Assembly: GCA_002914805.1 (NCBI GenBank)
Contig: JXTB01000538.1
Span: forward strand, 167,418 to 231,417
Reading direction: 5' to 3'
From: Parasponia andersonii
Lineage: Eukaryota; Streptophyta; Magnoliopsida; Rosales; Cannabaceae
DNA length: 64,000 nucleotides
Shown in pieces: positions 46,641 to 58,489 of this stretch (position 1 is its first letter; each line of letters begins with the position of its first letter). The notes under the pieces were generated by a model. It worked only from the letters and a program-made list of their open reading frames with translations, did no database searches and was not told the origin of the DNA. The translations under genes and the position numbers were made by a program.

Positions 46641-49106
46641 TCACTTCACAGTCAAGATCTTGATAATGGAAGCAGTTCCATCACGGTGCAGAGCCACAAC
46701 TGAGTCTCCACTCTTGCAGAGTCCCTTGGACTTGGCATGTTGAATTGCAAACTCGAGCGATTCTTCAGTCGTCTCAGCAGAAGACGCCCTTGAAGAACCT
46801 GCACTTAAAACAGGAACCAACCCGCGAAAGATGAGACTATGCCTTGCGGGAGCTTCATCACTGCATGACCAATCAAAGGAATCAGTCTTGATTTCAGGGA
46901 CAACTACAGACAATATGGGCATCCCTGGCCTGTACTTGGCCACCAGTTTTGCAGTGCTTCCGCCTCTGGTTAGTACTAGTATAAGAGATGCTTTTGATGA
47001 GTTGGCTGTTTTAACAGCAGAGGAAGCCAAGCTTTCCAACGGACTCATTGGCACTGGAGAGTGCTCCATAATCCTCTTGAAGACATCACCGTAATTGATG
47101 GTGCTTTCTGCTTCAACGCAGATTTTAGCCATGGTCCGAACTGCAAGTTCAGGATAAGCTCCAGCAGCTGTTTCACCACTAAGCATCACACAGTCAGTGC
47201 CATCAAGAACAGCATTCGCAACATCAGTTGCTTCAGCCCTAGTTGGCCGGGGTGACTTAATCATCGACTCCAACATCTGTGTGGCTGTGACAACAGGTTT
47301 TCCCTGGATGTTGCATTTGTAGATCATCACTTTCTGAGCGAGAAATATTTTCTCTATAGGAATTTCCATTCCGAGATCACCTCGAGCCACCATAAATGCA
47401 TCTGAATTTGTGAGGATGTCATCGAAGTTTGCCACACCTTCTTGATTTTCAACCTACAATCAAATTCCAAAGGAAAGAAGAACCAAGTTAAGAGACAATA
47501 AGCCGAAGTTAATCATCTGTAAGAGCAGTAAACGTATAGCAAAGACAGCAAACATTTCGAAAAATATTCAGGGGATTCCCAAAGCTTTTCTGAACACCAT
47601 TTTTTTGTGTGGCTTAAACCTCTTTCTGACTACTTACACCTGTAAAATATCAATTTCAATCTTCTAATCAAGCTAGCAGAGCATAACAGGGAGGAGGGAA
47701 TTGTACCTTGGACATGAGAAGGATGTTCTTAGCATGCTTCCCAAGCAACTTGCGAACCTCAACAAGGTCTGAACCTTTCCGAACAAAAGAGAGAGCAATC
47801 ATATCAATCTTATTAGGAACTCCCCACTGTAAAATATCTTCCTTGTCTTTCTCCGTTAAGGTTGGTAGGTCCACTACAACTCCTGGAAGATTAACATTCT
47901 TTCTCTCCCCAAGAACTGCAGAGTTCTCACAGCGGCACCTCACCAACCCATTCTCCACATCACAGGACAAAACGGTGAACGAAATGGTACCATCTGCACA
48001 TAGTATCACCATCCCGGGCTTCACATCCACAGCCAACTTCTTGTAGCTCATGCAAATCATATTCTCATCACCCTTTATGCTATAGTCAGTGGATATAGTG
48101 ATTTCTTGACCCTGTTTCAGTTGTACAGGTTTCCCATCTTTCAAAAACCCAGTACGAATCTCTGGACCCTGTAAGATTCGGATAAAATTAAGAACTACCA
48201 GGCAGTAATAATAGAGTCCAAAATCTTTATATATGTACGAACAATCATAACCATTACGGTAAACAGAGGTTATACAAATAGAGGCAAATCAAAATCACAT
48301 TCAATACTGGAAAATCACGCTACTCGATGTTTATTTAGTATAGGATCAATAAACTTGGAAAAAAAAAAAAAATTCCTATCTTTGAGACAAGAAATACACA
48401 AAATTAACAACAGGAGATTAAAATTATCCAAAAATAAGGACCAAAGTATCTGTTAGACTTGTCCATAAAGTATGTTTTTATTTTTATTTTTATTTTCGGG
48501 GGCTGAAAACCTTTGATTAAGTTTATGTGGCAACACGAAACATGATGGTATGTAGCACTAAAGAAAAAACAGGTGATTGAAAAACATATTTCTGAAGTCT
48601 TTATGCTTTGGGTCCATTGAGAAAAGGACAAAAGCCCATAAAGGAACCTGGAAAAAACTTAAAACGTGGAAAAACCAACACAACACAACAATCAATTGGT
48701 TTCATTCATTCATTCATTCATAAACGCTCAACATCAAAAACCCAAAAGAACAAACAAACAAACAAGGGAGACTCTTTCTGTTAGTCCTTCGTATAACTCA
48801 ATTTTCGATTCGACTCCCAGAAAAAAAGACAAAATATGGAACAAAGTCAAATAAATGTAAAAGGAAAACCTTGGTGTCGAGCATGACGGCGCAGAGGATG
48901 CCCGTGTTGTCCATGGCCAGCCTGAGATTGTCAAGGGTTTCCTGATGGTATTCATGAGATCCATGAGAGAAGTTGAAGCGAGCTACATTCATTCCAGCCC
49001 TCAGAAGCTTCTCCACCATGGCCACCGACCTCGATGCGGGTCCCAGAGTGCAGACGATCTTCGTCTTGGGCCTCTTCTCCAACGCCACGTCGTTTATATG
49101 ATCCAT
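46641..49106 (-). CDS. cytosolic pyruvate kinase
   Basis: Three exons on the minus strand: 49106-48870, 48168-47707 and 47453-46641, joining in frame to 503 residues, near the usual 500-530 of plant cytosolic enzymes. The product converts phosphoenolpyruvate and ADP to pyruvate and ATP, the last step of glycolysis. Visible landmarks: the N-terminal barrel start KTKIVCTLGPASR, the substrate-site MNVARFNFSHGSHEYH, the B domain in exon 2 (TGFLKDGKPVQL to VRCRCENSAVLGERKNVNLPG), DMIALSFVRKGSDL, the catalytic-region MVARGDLGMEIP, the signature KPVVTATQMLESM with RPTRAEATDVANAVLDG, and a C-terminal domain ending IIKILTVK. No transit peptide is present, which supports a cytosolic form. A (CTT)n tract lies in the 5' leader. 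Part of intron 1 is repeated near 50.4-50.8 kb. Confidence 0.95.
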
Positions 49107-49165
49107 CCTCTTCTTTCTTTGTTTTTATTTATAGGAGTAGAATAGAATAGACTAAACAAATCAAT

Positions 49166-49222
49166 GAAGAAGAAGAAGAAGAAGAAGAAGAAGAAGAAGA
49201 AGAAGAAGAAGAAGAAGAAGAA
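49166..49222 (-). repeat. (GAA)n / (TTC)n microsatellite in pyruvate kinase leader
   Basis: About 19 uninterrupted GAA units on the plus strand, so CTT/TTC on the transcribed sense of pyruvate kinase, about 60-115 bp upstream of its ATG. Pyrimidine tracts of this kind are common in plant 5' UTRs; the length suggests it is polymorphic. Confidence 0.9.
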
Positions 49223-49281
49223 GGGTCAGACTCAGAACTCCCTCCTCGGAACAACCTTATACACCTTCCTTCCCCTTCTTT

Positions 49282-49293
49282 TCTTTATATACT
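49282..49293 (-). promoter_or_regulatory. candidate TATA box of pyruvate kinase
   Basis: On the minus strand the text reads AGTATATAAAG, a good plant TATA match, about 180 bp upstream of the ATG and upstream of the (CTT)n tract. Transcription would then start around 49250. Confidence 0.5.
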
Positions 49294-49379
49294 AACCCCA
49301 AACCATCTCTGTCTTTGCGTACTTGCCCATATTGCCATTTTTTCTTTTTTCTTTTTTTCCCCCTTAGAATTGACCTAAT

Positions 49380-49896
49380 AAATATTTTCTTTATTCATAT
49401 TTATGAGAAACCATATTTTCATTATATTTTTTTTGATAATATTATTTTTATATATTATATTTTGATATTTTGTTTAAATTATTTTTTATATTTTGATTAT
49501 TATCGATATTAATTTTTAGATTTGAAATTTATTATAAATTTATATTTTTACACTAATTTAGAATAATTAATTTACTAAAATATTATTTAAAAAATTAAAA
49601 ATAAATTATATAAAAATTAATCTAAGAATAAATTTATTAAATTATCTTGATAAATTAATTACTCAAAATAATATTAAAGTATAAATTTATAATAAATTTT
49701 AAATCTAAAGATCAATATCGATAATAATTAAAGCAAAAAGTATAAATTAAATAAAATATTAAAATGATAATATTCCTACTTTTTTTTTTCAAACGAATTT
49801 TGGAGTTTCAATTTATGTCCTGATACGTATTCTATATTAGGGTCAGTTTCACATAAGATTTGGATTCAAAAACCATTTCAAGAAACATTATTGGTG
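49380..49896. other. very AT-rich spacer with inverted-repeat character
   Basis: Almost only A and T at 49380-49780. The left half (ATCGATATTAATTTTTAGATTTG near 49500) and the right half (AAATCTAAAGATCAATATCGAT near 49700) are roughly reverse complements over a few hundred bases, suggesting a MITE or fold-back element. No gene. Confidence 0.55.
49510..49735. mobile_element. fold-back / MITE-like inverted repeat
   Basis: Arms read outward from about 49610: TTTAGATTTGAAATTTATTATAAATTTATA on the left pairs with TATAAATTTATAATAAATTTTAAATCTAAA on the right, with only a few mismatches, and pairing continues outward through ATTATCGATATT / AATATCGATAAT. The whole unit may extend to about 49440-49790. 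Ends and target-site duplication were not resolved. Confidence 0.6.
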
Positions 49897-50265
49897 CTAA
49901 TGATAAGCTGCTAATGCAACTTTCTCATTCGCAGGTGTTTTGTGAAATTCAAAGAACTGTTCTGCCCGATCAATCCAAGTGATAGGGTCGTCGGTACCAT
50001 CGTATCGCGGAAAATCTAGTCGGACCACCCGAGGGATGATTGTTCCTTGTGCTTGCTGAAAATTAGATTGCTGATGCGAATGTCCCGAGTTGTTACGTCG
50101 TGCACTTACTTCATCCACCTGTGCTTGCAGATGAATAAACATCTCATGCATTTCACGCTGCATTTGTAACATTTGTTGTTGGGTTGCTTGCAACGAATTT
50201 TCTACTGGCTGTTTGGATGGGTTAGGCTGAGCGGTCCCATTATCGGAACCTTGCTCTGATGCCAT
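49897..50265 (-). pseudogene. Ty3/gypsy retrotransposon gag fragment
   Basis: Minus-strand ORF of 122 residues from the ATG at 50265; the frame is open a further 11 codons upstream. It is Gln-rich with a short coiled coil (QQQMLQMQREMHEMFIHLQ), then VVRLDFPRYDGTDDPITWID and EQFFEFHKTPANEKVALAAYH, the characteristic start of the gag core in plant Ty3/gypsy elements. It stops right after this point, before the rest of the capsid and the zinc knuckle, and no protease, reverse transcriptase or LTR is visible. It is a truncated, inactive piece. Its right side abuts the repeated pyruvate kinase intron segment at about 50435. Confidence 0.8.
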
Positions 50266-50434
50266 CTTGTTACTTGCCTGAAAATGGCGAGCTCTCACTC
50301 GGTCTCTGCCACGACGAGGAATCGTGAAGAAGCTCTCAAGGAGTTGGATAATATTGCTTTTTTTTTTTAAAACTACAGAGTTGAATTGGTGGAAAAATCA
50401 ATGATGATCCCTTTCATTAATCTTCACTTTTTTA

Positions 50435-50805
50435 TATAGAGTCCAAAATCTTTATATATGTACGAACAATCATAACCATTACGGTAAACAGAGTTTATAC
50501 AAATAGAGGCAAATCAAAATCACATTCAATACTGGAAAATCACGCTACTCGATGTTTATTTAGTATAGGATCAATAAACGTATCTGTTAGACTTGTCCAT
50601 AAAGTATGTTTTTATTTTTATTTTTATTTTTATTTTCGGGGGCTGAAAACCTTTGATTAAGTTTATGTGGCAACACGAAACATGATGGTATGTAGCACTA
50701 AAGAAAAAAGAGGTGATTGAAAAACATATTTCTGAAGTCTTTATGCTTTGGGTCCATTGAGAAAAGGACAAAAGCCCATAAAGGAACCTGGAAAAAACTT
50801 AAAAC
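50435..50805. repeat. second copy of pyruvate kinase intron 1 segment
   Basis: Nearly identical, and in the same orientation, to 48211-48665 inside intron 1 of pyruvate kinase. It lacks about 90 bp (48357-48447, including a poly-A run), has one extra TTTTTA unit and a few base changes. It ends exactly at an N (50806). The divergence level looks allelic, which suggests a haplotype copy left in the assembly or a very recent duplication. Confidence 0.9.
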
Positions 50806-50806
50806 N

Positions 50807-53742
50807 TTAATAGTTTTCGTGGGGAACAAGCTCTTTGGTTGTCCCAAAAATAAAAATAAAAAAGAAAAAGAAAAAAAAAAAGAAAAAGAAAGGGAAACAA
50901 GCCCTTTACTCCAATTGTGGTGTGACTTGTGTCCTATGTATGGTATCATGTGATGATTAGCTGTTGGCCTTACTGCCCTCTGCCTAAAGTATTGGTACAC
51001 AATGGAACAGCTCAGCCGTTTAAATTTTTATTTAATTACATATTTAATCATATCAAATTAATAAATGAGTCTCTCTTTGCAATTTCCAGCTCTAAACAAA
51101 TGTTATTAAATGTTTTAACTCCAATTTTTCTTTTGAAAACAACTTGGTTACTGTGGTGAAGGCTGTAGTGATTTCAGTAATAGAATTATTGAGTATGTTA
51201 TAGGGAATTTTGGCTATTTAAATGTGAAATATACCACAAAAATTTATACGTGAGTCTCTCCCACTTCTATTGCTACAAACACAATATATATTCTCTCGAC
51301 ACAATATGCATTCAGAGAGTATAGTGATGCATATCATTTTGTAAGGATTAGTAGAAGCATTAGCGGGTGCCATCTTGCAATGTGTACAAGCAAGCAGCAG
51401 TGGTTAAGAGAGTAATTATATGGCAGTTAACGTACAATTGAATTAGCAGAATTTGATAGCATACAATTGTGGGGTGAAATTCTCCATTGAACCAAACTCT
51501 AGCTAGCTTCAACCTTTAGGTGCTCATCATGAGGACCTCTCAACTTATAAACCCAAAACGTAGATATATATATAAAATAAATTTGTCGAGTATATTTATC
51601 GGCCATCAGGAGACCACACATATGAAATGCATACATACATAATTCCAAGTTCTATAAAATTTGTAGTTGAGAGATGGATAGTAAATAGTAATAGGTTTTA
51701 GAAAAAGCATAGACTTCACATACCTAACATAACATAGCCATAGAAAAGCTCAAAGCACGAGGAATACTATCTCTATGGGCTAATGGGTTTATGGTGTGGA
51801 AGGTTCTTGGTAACACAAGTCAAAAGCATCCAACACATACAGAAGGAAATTGCCTAGCAAACTTAATTACTACACTTGCAAATTTGGTCAGAATTTCCAC
51901 ACTTCTAAAATAAATAAATAAATGACGTGGGCCAAAAGAAGATTCCATAGATGAATTTATTTAAGGGGGGGGGGGGGGAAAAAATCTTACAATGAAAACA
52001 AAATTGGACCTTGTAGATTAACATTACTGAGGTATTTCATATAATTAAAATTAAAAGATCAGCTTGACTAACTAACAATTGAGTAAATATTAAGTATTAA
52101 CAAGTCAAAAGAATTGGTAAATATTTTGTTTTAATGGAAAAAAATAGGTAAATATTAAAAGGTATGGGAGTCTTTTTGTTATTATTTTCGGTGGAAATGT
52201 ACTAGGTGCAATTTTTCAAAGTTTAAAGGGTCTTAACAAAATTTTGAACTAAATTATAATTGAAGAAACAGAAGTGACTTTAACATGCATTATGCTCAAA
52301 AGCATATTATTAATACCATTGGCATATCCTGCACTCAGATATTCTTCGCCATTAACTAGTTCTAACATCATAATTTTTTTAATAAATGTATTTAATGTAA
52401 AATTATTTTGAAAAGATATTCCTTAAGAAGAGTGAGTTGAGTTTCAAGATAGAGGAGTAAATAATTTGAACATCAACACTTTTTTTTTTTAAAAAAAGTG
52501 AAAAATAAATATAAGTCCCAGTGTTAAGAAAAGCAACATTCGTGCTATAAAATCATAGACTTCCATAGTCCTAACAAAAAAAGTCTTCACTAAATTAAAG
52601 AAGGAAAATATCTTAATGATAATAGGTTGACTAGCCTTTTTGTTTTGTTTTGTTTTGTTTTGTTTTGATTTTTTTTTTCTTTTTTCTTTTCTTCATTGAG
52701 TTCTCTTTTAATTCTAAACCGTTGGATCAAAGTTGGCTGCGAAATGAAGCAGAATATGGAAAAAGCTAAGAGAATTTATTCTCCTTAACTACATTTACAT
52801 GACTGCACAAAGCATGTATAGTTTTTAAAATTTGTTTTAAAAAGTAAAACAAATTTGATCATCATATTTTGGAATAGAGGGTCTTGAACCCAAAACCCTC
52901 AATCTTTCCCACAACCAAATATAGTTACTTCAGAAAAAAACTACAAGTAAATTCCATGTGACAGTTTGAAGTTTAATGGTGTGCTGGTTCCTTGTTAATT
53001 AAGTTTAGTTTATGTCTAATTCACGTATCAATTAAGTTTAGACTTAACCTCATGAAATTTATAGGAAATCTCTTTGTCAATGTGCTAATTCTTCTTTGAT
53101 TTTCTAATTGGGCCTTCGTTGTAGTAGCCACAATGAGCAGTGGTTAATTAAGGAACAGGGATATGGCTCATTTTCTGATTTTGTTTGATCAAGGGAAACC
53201 ACCAGGCCTTGGGCTAGCTAGCACCTTCAAATGTTGGACAGTAGTCAAGGTCCACCATAAATTTCTCGGTGTTGCCCTCCCTTTTAGTCCTTCGTATATT
53301 GTTTTCCACAGTGAGAAAACGACATTAACACAAGTCAAGTCTTCTTGTCATCATTCACTTTATTTTATAAAGTACTTTATTAAAAGAGTACCCTTTTCCA
53401 ACTTTGCCATTTCTTACAATTGTTGTTCTTGTTTGTTTCGCTTTGTTTTTTTGGAACTTCTTTAATGATTAAAGTGTCTTCTTTTTTATCATCATCGTCG
53501 TCGTCATGGTATCTTCCATAAAATTTCCCAGAAATTCTTTCAATGGTATCAAACTTGGAGGTGGGTTAAGCAATTTTAAGGCCTTAATAAAAGCACAAGC
53601 TACTCCACCTTCTTTTTAGTAATTAGTAAAATTGATCTGCATACACTCTCTGGTAACACAAAATAGCAGCTTTTCACTCGCAAATATACAAATTAAGGTA
53701 GTTTTGCATAATTTGCTCGGTGGGTTTTCCTTAGATATCAAT
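50807..53742. other. intergenic region upstream of TNL 1
   Basis: AT-rich, no gene recognised. Contains a run of 14 G at 51965-51978, a (TTTTG)n tract near 52639-52665, and a segment (52370-52480) that reappears near 58380. From about 52940 the sequence is homologous to the region upstream of the second TNL (from about 62690), so the promoter was part of the duplicated unit. Confidence 0.6.
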
Positions 53743-56700
53743 ATGGCTCATACCCTTCCACCTTTTCCAATCCAGTCTCCAAAGAAATATGATGTTTTCA
53801 TCAGTTTTAGAGGTGTGGACACTCGCTATAATTTCACTAGTCATCTTCACAAAGCGTTGTTGCAAAAGAAGTTACTACCTTACATGGACGAAAGACTCGA
53901 GAGAGGTGATGAAATTTCTTATGCTCTTTTAAAAGCAATAGAGGACTCAAAGCTTTCTGTAATTGTTTTCTCGGAAAATTATGCTTCTTCCCCGTGGTGT
54001 TTGGATGAGCTCGTGCATATTCTCCGGTGTAAAGAGAGAAATAGGCAAATTGTTGTGCCAATATTTTATCATGTAAGTCCATCTGATGTAAGAAAACAGG
54101 TAGGGAGTTATGGAGTTGCATTTGGTACCCTTGAAGAGCGTTTTAAGAATAATGTAGACAAATTGAACCAATGGAGGGCCGCTTTAACATCAGCAGCTAA
54201 TCTTTCAGGGTGGGATGCACCAACCACCAGGTACCTTATAACTTTTTTAAGGCTGATATCTTGAAGCTTTACCGCTTTCTTTCTGTTGCCCATTTATTTG
54301 ATTTTGTCTTCTGTGCATTTGACTTGTTGTGCATTATTAGAACTAAGGTGTAAAAGCATTCTCTGTTATATATGTTAAGAAATGAAGATCAATGACTATA
54401 GGCAATTACATTCAATTAAAAAACACAAAAGGCCTTCTTTTTTGCCATTTCCCAAGATTTCGTTATCATTTTACTTTCATTACTTCTACATCAATAATAT
54501 TTTCAGTTCATCTTCATCTACATCTACATCAAGTAAAGTTCAGATGAAATGTTACTAAAATATTTAAACATGCTAACATAACATTAAACTCGAGACAATT
54601 TTTAATCTTAATAGTATGAAAGACAAGTCAATTCTTTTAACTTCTATTTATTATCCATATATTCTAGGGATGAGTCCGATTTAATTAAGAGAACTGTCCA
54701 AGATACTATGGAGAAATTGAATTCTGTGTCACAAAGTGATGATTTCAATGGCCTAGTCGGAATTGACAAGCGCATTGAGCATGTTGAATCATTGTTACTC
54801 ATCGAATCGTCACAAGATGTTCGCATTGTTGGCATTTGGGGCATGGGTGGGATGGGGAAGACAACCCTAGCTCATGTCATATATAGTCAATTATATTATC
54901 AGTTTGAAGGTTACTGCTTTCTTGAAAATGTTAGGGAACAATGGCAAAAATGTGGTAGGCTTGGTTTGAGAAATAAATTATTTGCTGAGTTACTGGGGGA
55001 GGAAAATCAAGATGTGGTCAATATGCTGTTTGTGAAGGCTAGACTTTGTCGTAAAAAAGTACTTATTGTTCTTGACGATTTAGATGAGTTAGAGCAATAT
55101 GAAGATTTAATTGGAGGTCGTAATTGGTTTAGTCCTGGAAGTAGAATTATTGTGACAACTAGGAACAAGCAATTGCTTAAGAATATTGAAGTTGACAGGA
55201 TATACAAGGCAGAGAAACTAGATGAAGATGAAGCTCTTCAGCTCTTTTGTTTGAATGCGTTCAAAAGAAATACTCCAACTAGAAGCTATGTAGAATTGTC
55301 AAGAAAGGTGGTGAATTATGCTGCAGGCATGCCATTGGCTCTTAAAGTTTTAGGATCTCACTTATACTCAAAGAAGAAAGAAGAATGGAATAGTGCATTG
55401 AATAAGTTGAAAGTAGTTCCCAACAAAAAAATTCAGAACATACTAAAATTAAGTTACGATGGACTAGATGATAAAGAAAAAGATATGTTTCTTGATATTG
55501 CATGTTTCTTTAAAGGTGACAGAAAAGATTTTGTGGAAAGAATTTTGGATGACAGTTGTGGTTTTGCGGATATTATTAGAGTTCTTATTGACAAGTCCCT
55601 TGTATCAGTGACACGTTACAAGGAGCTATGGATGCATGATTTGATGCAAGAAATGGGTTGGGAAATTGTTCGTCAAGAATGCATCAAAGAGCCTGGAATG
55701 CGTAGTAGGTTGTGGATTACTGAAGATATCTGTCGTGTCCTGAAAAATGATACAGTAAGTCCTAACTGATAAATTTTGAAAATATTGCTATTCTGTGAAG
55801 TTATTATTTCCATGTTTACATGGGAAGTCCACAAAATAATTAATTGCTTGTAAACATTCAATTGTGAGGAAAAAAAATAAATTCACCTGCAGGCTCGTAA
55901 GATTATCTTTTTTTAAAGATTTAAGTCACTCAGAAGTTTATAATTAGCCTTATCTGTTCTCAATTTTCAGGGTAGCGCAAAAGTTGAAGGAATATTCCTA
56001 AACATGTCTGAGATTGGAGGGAATCATATGAAATTGAAACCTACAGTCTTCGAAAAAATGTACAATCTAAGGTTACTTGAAATATCTGGACGAAGATACA
56101 AGTGCAAACTGAACCTTCCTCAGCATCTTGACACCAAACTGCACCTTCCTCAGGGTCTTGACACACTCCCTGATTCTCTCAGATATCTCAATTGGCTTGA
56201 GTACCCTTTGAAATCTTTACCGTCAAGTTTTATGCCACAAAATCTTGTTGAGCTTAACATGCCCTCAAGCCAGTTGGAGCAACTTTGGAGTGAATTCCAG
56301 GTATATGATTTTAACCATATTACATATTTAATACAATTTGTGAAGAACATTTTAAGTTATGCTTGCAATTCTTTTTCTTTTTCTGTTACAGCATCTTGAT
56401 AACTTAAAAGTTGTCAAACTTAGTTTTTCAACGAAGCTGACTCACATCCCAGATTTCTCTCAAGCTAATCTAAAGAGTCTATATCTTAACGGTTGTAAGA
56501 GTCTAGTTGAAGTTCCTCCCCTGAGGTTTCAGCAAGTTCTCGACAAGTCTGTTAGAGAAGAAAGAACAAAACGAAGAGGTTTTACTAAATACGATAGTGT
56601 GGGTTACTTGACCCCTATCGAAAGTGATTATAGACCATTCTGGTGGATGTTTCCTAAAGTCATGGACTACTCCCTTGATCTAAGTCACTGCTCTAATCTG

Positions 56701-58403
56701 AAAGCTTTTCCAGAGATGTCCGGGAATATTCAGTACCTTAGTTTACGTTGGACTGCAGTAGAAGAATTGCACTCTTCAATTTGGTCTCTTAACAATCTTG
56801 TTTTGTTGGATCTCAATGGCTGTAAATGCCTCAAGAATCTTCCAAGAAGCATTGTTCAGTTGGAGTCCCTAGATCATTTAGATTTAGGTGGCTGCATATC
56901 TATTGACGGGTTTCCTGAGCTTCCAAGGAACATTAGATCATTACACTTGAGTGGAACAAACATAAAGCACGTGCCTTCATCGTCCTTTGAATGTCTTCCT
57001 AGTCTTGAGGATCTTTATCTGAATAATTGCACAAGGCTTGAAACTCTCCCAACCAGCATTTGTAAGCTGAAGTCTCTTGTGACTCTAAATCTATCTGATT
57101 GCTCACAATTGAAAAGTTTTCCAGAAATCTTGGAGCCTATGGAATGTATGAAGGATCTTTATTTAGATCGAACGGGGTTTATAAAACTACACTCCTCAAT
57201 TGAGAATCTAATTGGGCTTCGTTGGCTGCTTTTAAGGGAATGTGAGAATCTTGAGTTTGTTCCAAATAACGTGTACAATATGAGCCGTCTTGAGTTGCTC
57301 GGCCTTTCTAAATGTTCAAAACTTGAAAGTTTACCAGCTGTTTCAGGTGATTTTCACTTTAAGATTGAAGTGGATCTAAGTCATAGCAATATGTTAGAAC
57401 TCGCTGATTGGAACAATGGTTCATCCTCCTTACCAATGCTAGATCCAAGTGGAACCACTATTAATAAGAGACCTGTGAGCATCGAAAAACTTTCTAATAT
57501 GGTTCTGTTTCTGTTAGACAAGGGTGAGAGTAGCCAATTTTCTATAGCAACCAATTTCATAAGAAGTTTCATGGAATGCCAATGCTGGCAGAATTTGGCC
57601 AATAAAAGGTTCCCAAACTTTTCATTTTGTGCCTGCTCAAGATTTGATGTTGTGGAATGCAATAATATGGTGATTGAATTCTTGCTTACACTCTTGTATG
57701 AGGTAACTTCTTTCGTTCTACCTGATGGAGAGCTAACGGTACGTGTCTTTCCTCATTTACTAGAATAAATTTGACTAGTTTTTCACAATTGAAACAATCA
57801 TTACTACTCTTGTTTGTGCTGCAGGAAACACTTTGCCCAAGAATCAATTTGTGTTGTCCAGGACACAAAATTCTGGAGTGGTTCGATTATCAGTGTGATG
57901 GATCTTCAATGGATATTAACCTTTCTCCGCATTGGCATTATACCAATTACTTCTTAGGTTTTGCCTTTTGCATCGTTGTTGAATTCGAGAACTATTGTAT
58001 TGATCTCAATCGCTTGAATTATCGATGTGAATACCATTTCAAGACCTACAATGGTGAAAGCCGCAAATGTAGTTGGAGTTTCCAGAGACCAGAGAATGTT
58101 AAGGGGGAGCTAGAAATCATAATTCTCAGTTCAGATCACATGTTCATGGGGTACATTCCTGCGGACTACCAGGACTATTGTGATGCAATGGAGGTGTCGT
58201 TTGAGTTTTACCTCGAACAAAATGATTGGGAAGCACTGGTTAACGTTGGCAATTCCAGAGTAAAGAAGTGTGGAATCCGCATGCTAGATCTGCTAGACGC
58301 ACAGGAATTTGGTATCATTAATATCACTAGTGATCAACATGGAGAACTAGAACTAGAATGGAAGCAACATTCGTGCTATAATTTTTTTAATACATGTATT
58401 TAA
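53743..58403 (+). CDS. TIR-NB-LRR immune receptor with C-JID domain (TNL 1)
   Basis: Exons 53743-54230, 54668-55754, 55971-56300, 56392-57738 and 57825-58403, in frame for 1276 residues. TIR: YDVFISFRGVDTR at residue 16 onward, and SPWCLDEL containing the conserved NADase-site Glu. NB-ARC: P-loop GIWGMGGMGKTT (218-229), kinase-2 KKVLIVLDDLDE, RNBS-B GSRIIVTTRN, GLPL as GMPLALKVLGSHL, and MHD as LWMHDLMQEMG. LRRs run from exon 3 (SLRYLNWLEYPLKSLPSSF) through exon 4 (LKSLVTLNLSDCSQLKSFPE). Exon 5 is a C-JID post-LRR domain (CCPGHKILEWFDYQ, FLGFAFCIVVEFE). It is expected to detect a pathogen effector and signal through TIR NADase activity and EDS1. The 3' end is odd: after DQHGELELEW the sequence runs into a copy of upstream intergenic DNA and stops at 58403, while a second copy of the last coding part follows at 58490. 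The intact allele probably ends like the second copy. Confidence 0.88.
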
Positions 58404-58488
58404 TGTAAAATTATTTTGAAAAGATATTCCTTAAGAAGAGTGAGTTGAGTTTCAAGATAGAGGAGTAAATAATTTGAACATCAACACT
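58378..58488. repeat. copy of 52370-52480 (TNL upstream DNA) inside TNL 3' end
   Basis: The text from TAATTTTTTTAATA to CATCAACACT closely matches 52370-52480, and the 20 bases before it (GCAACATTCGTGCTATA) match 52531-52550. The block ends at the N at 58489. It interrupts the TNL coding sequence and looks like an assembly join or a recent rearrangement. Confidence 0.85.
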
Positions 58489-58489
58489 N

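Noticed and set aside
53163-53465. 100-codon ORF upstream of TNL 1
   Set aside because: The homologous region upstream of TNL 2 does not keep the frame, so it is not conserved as protein.
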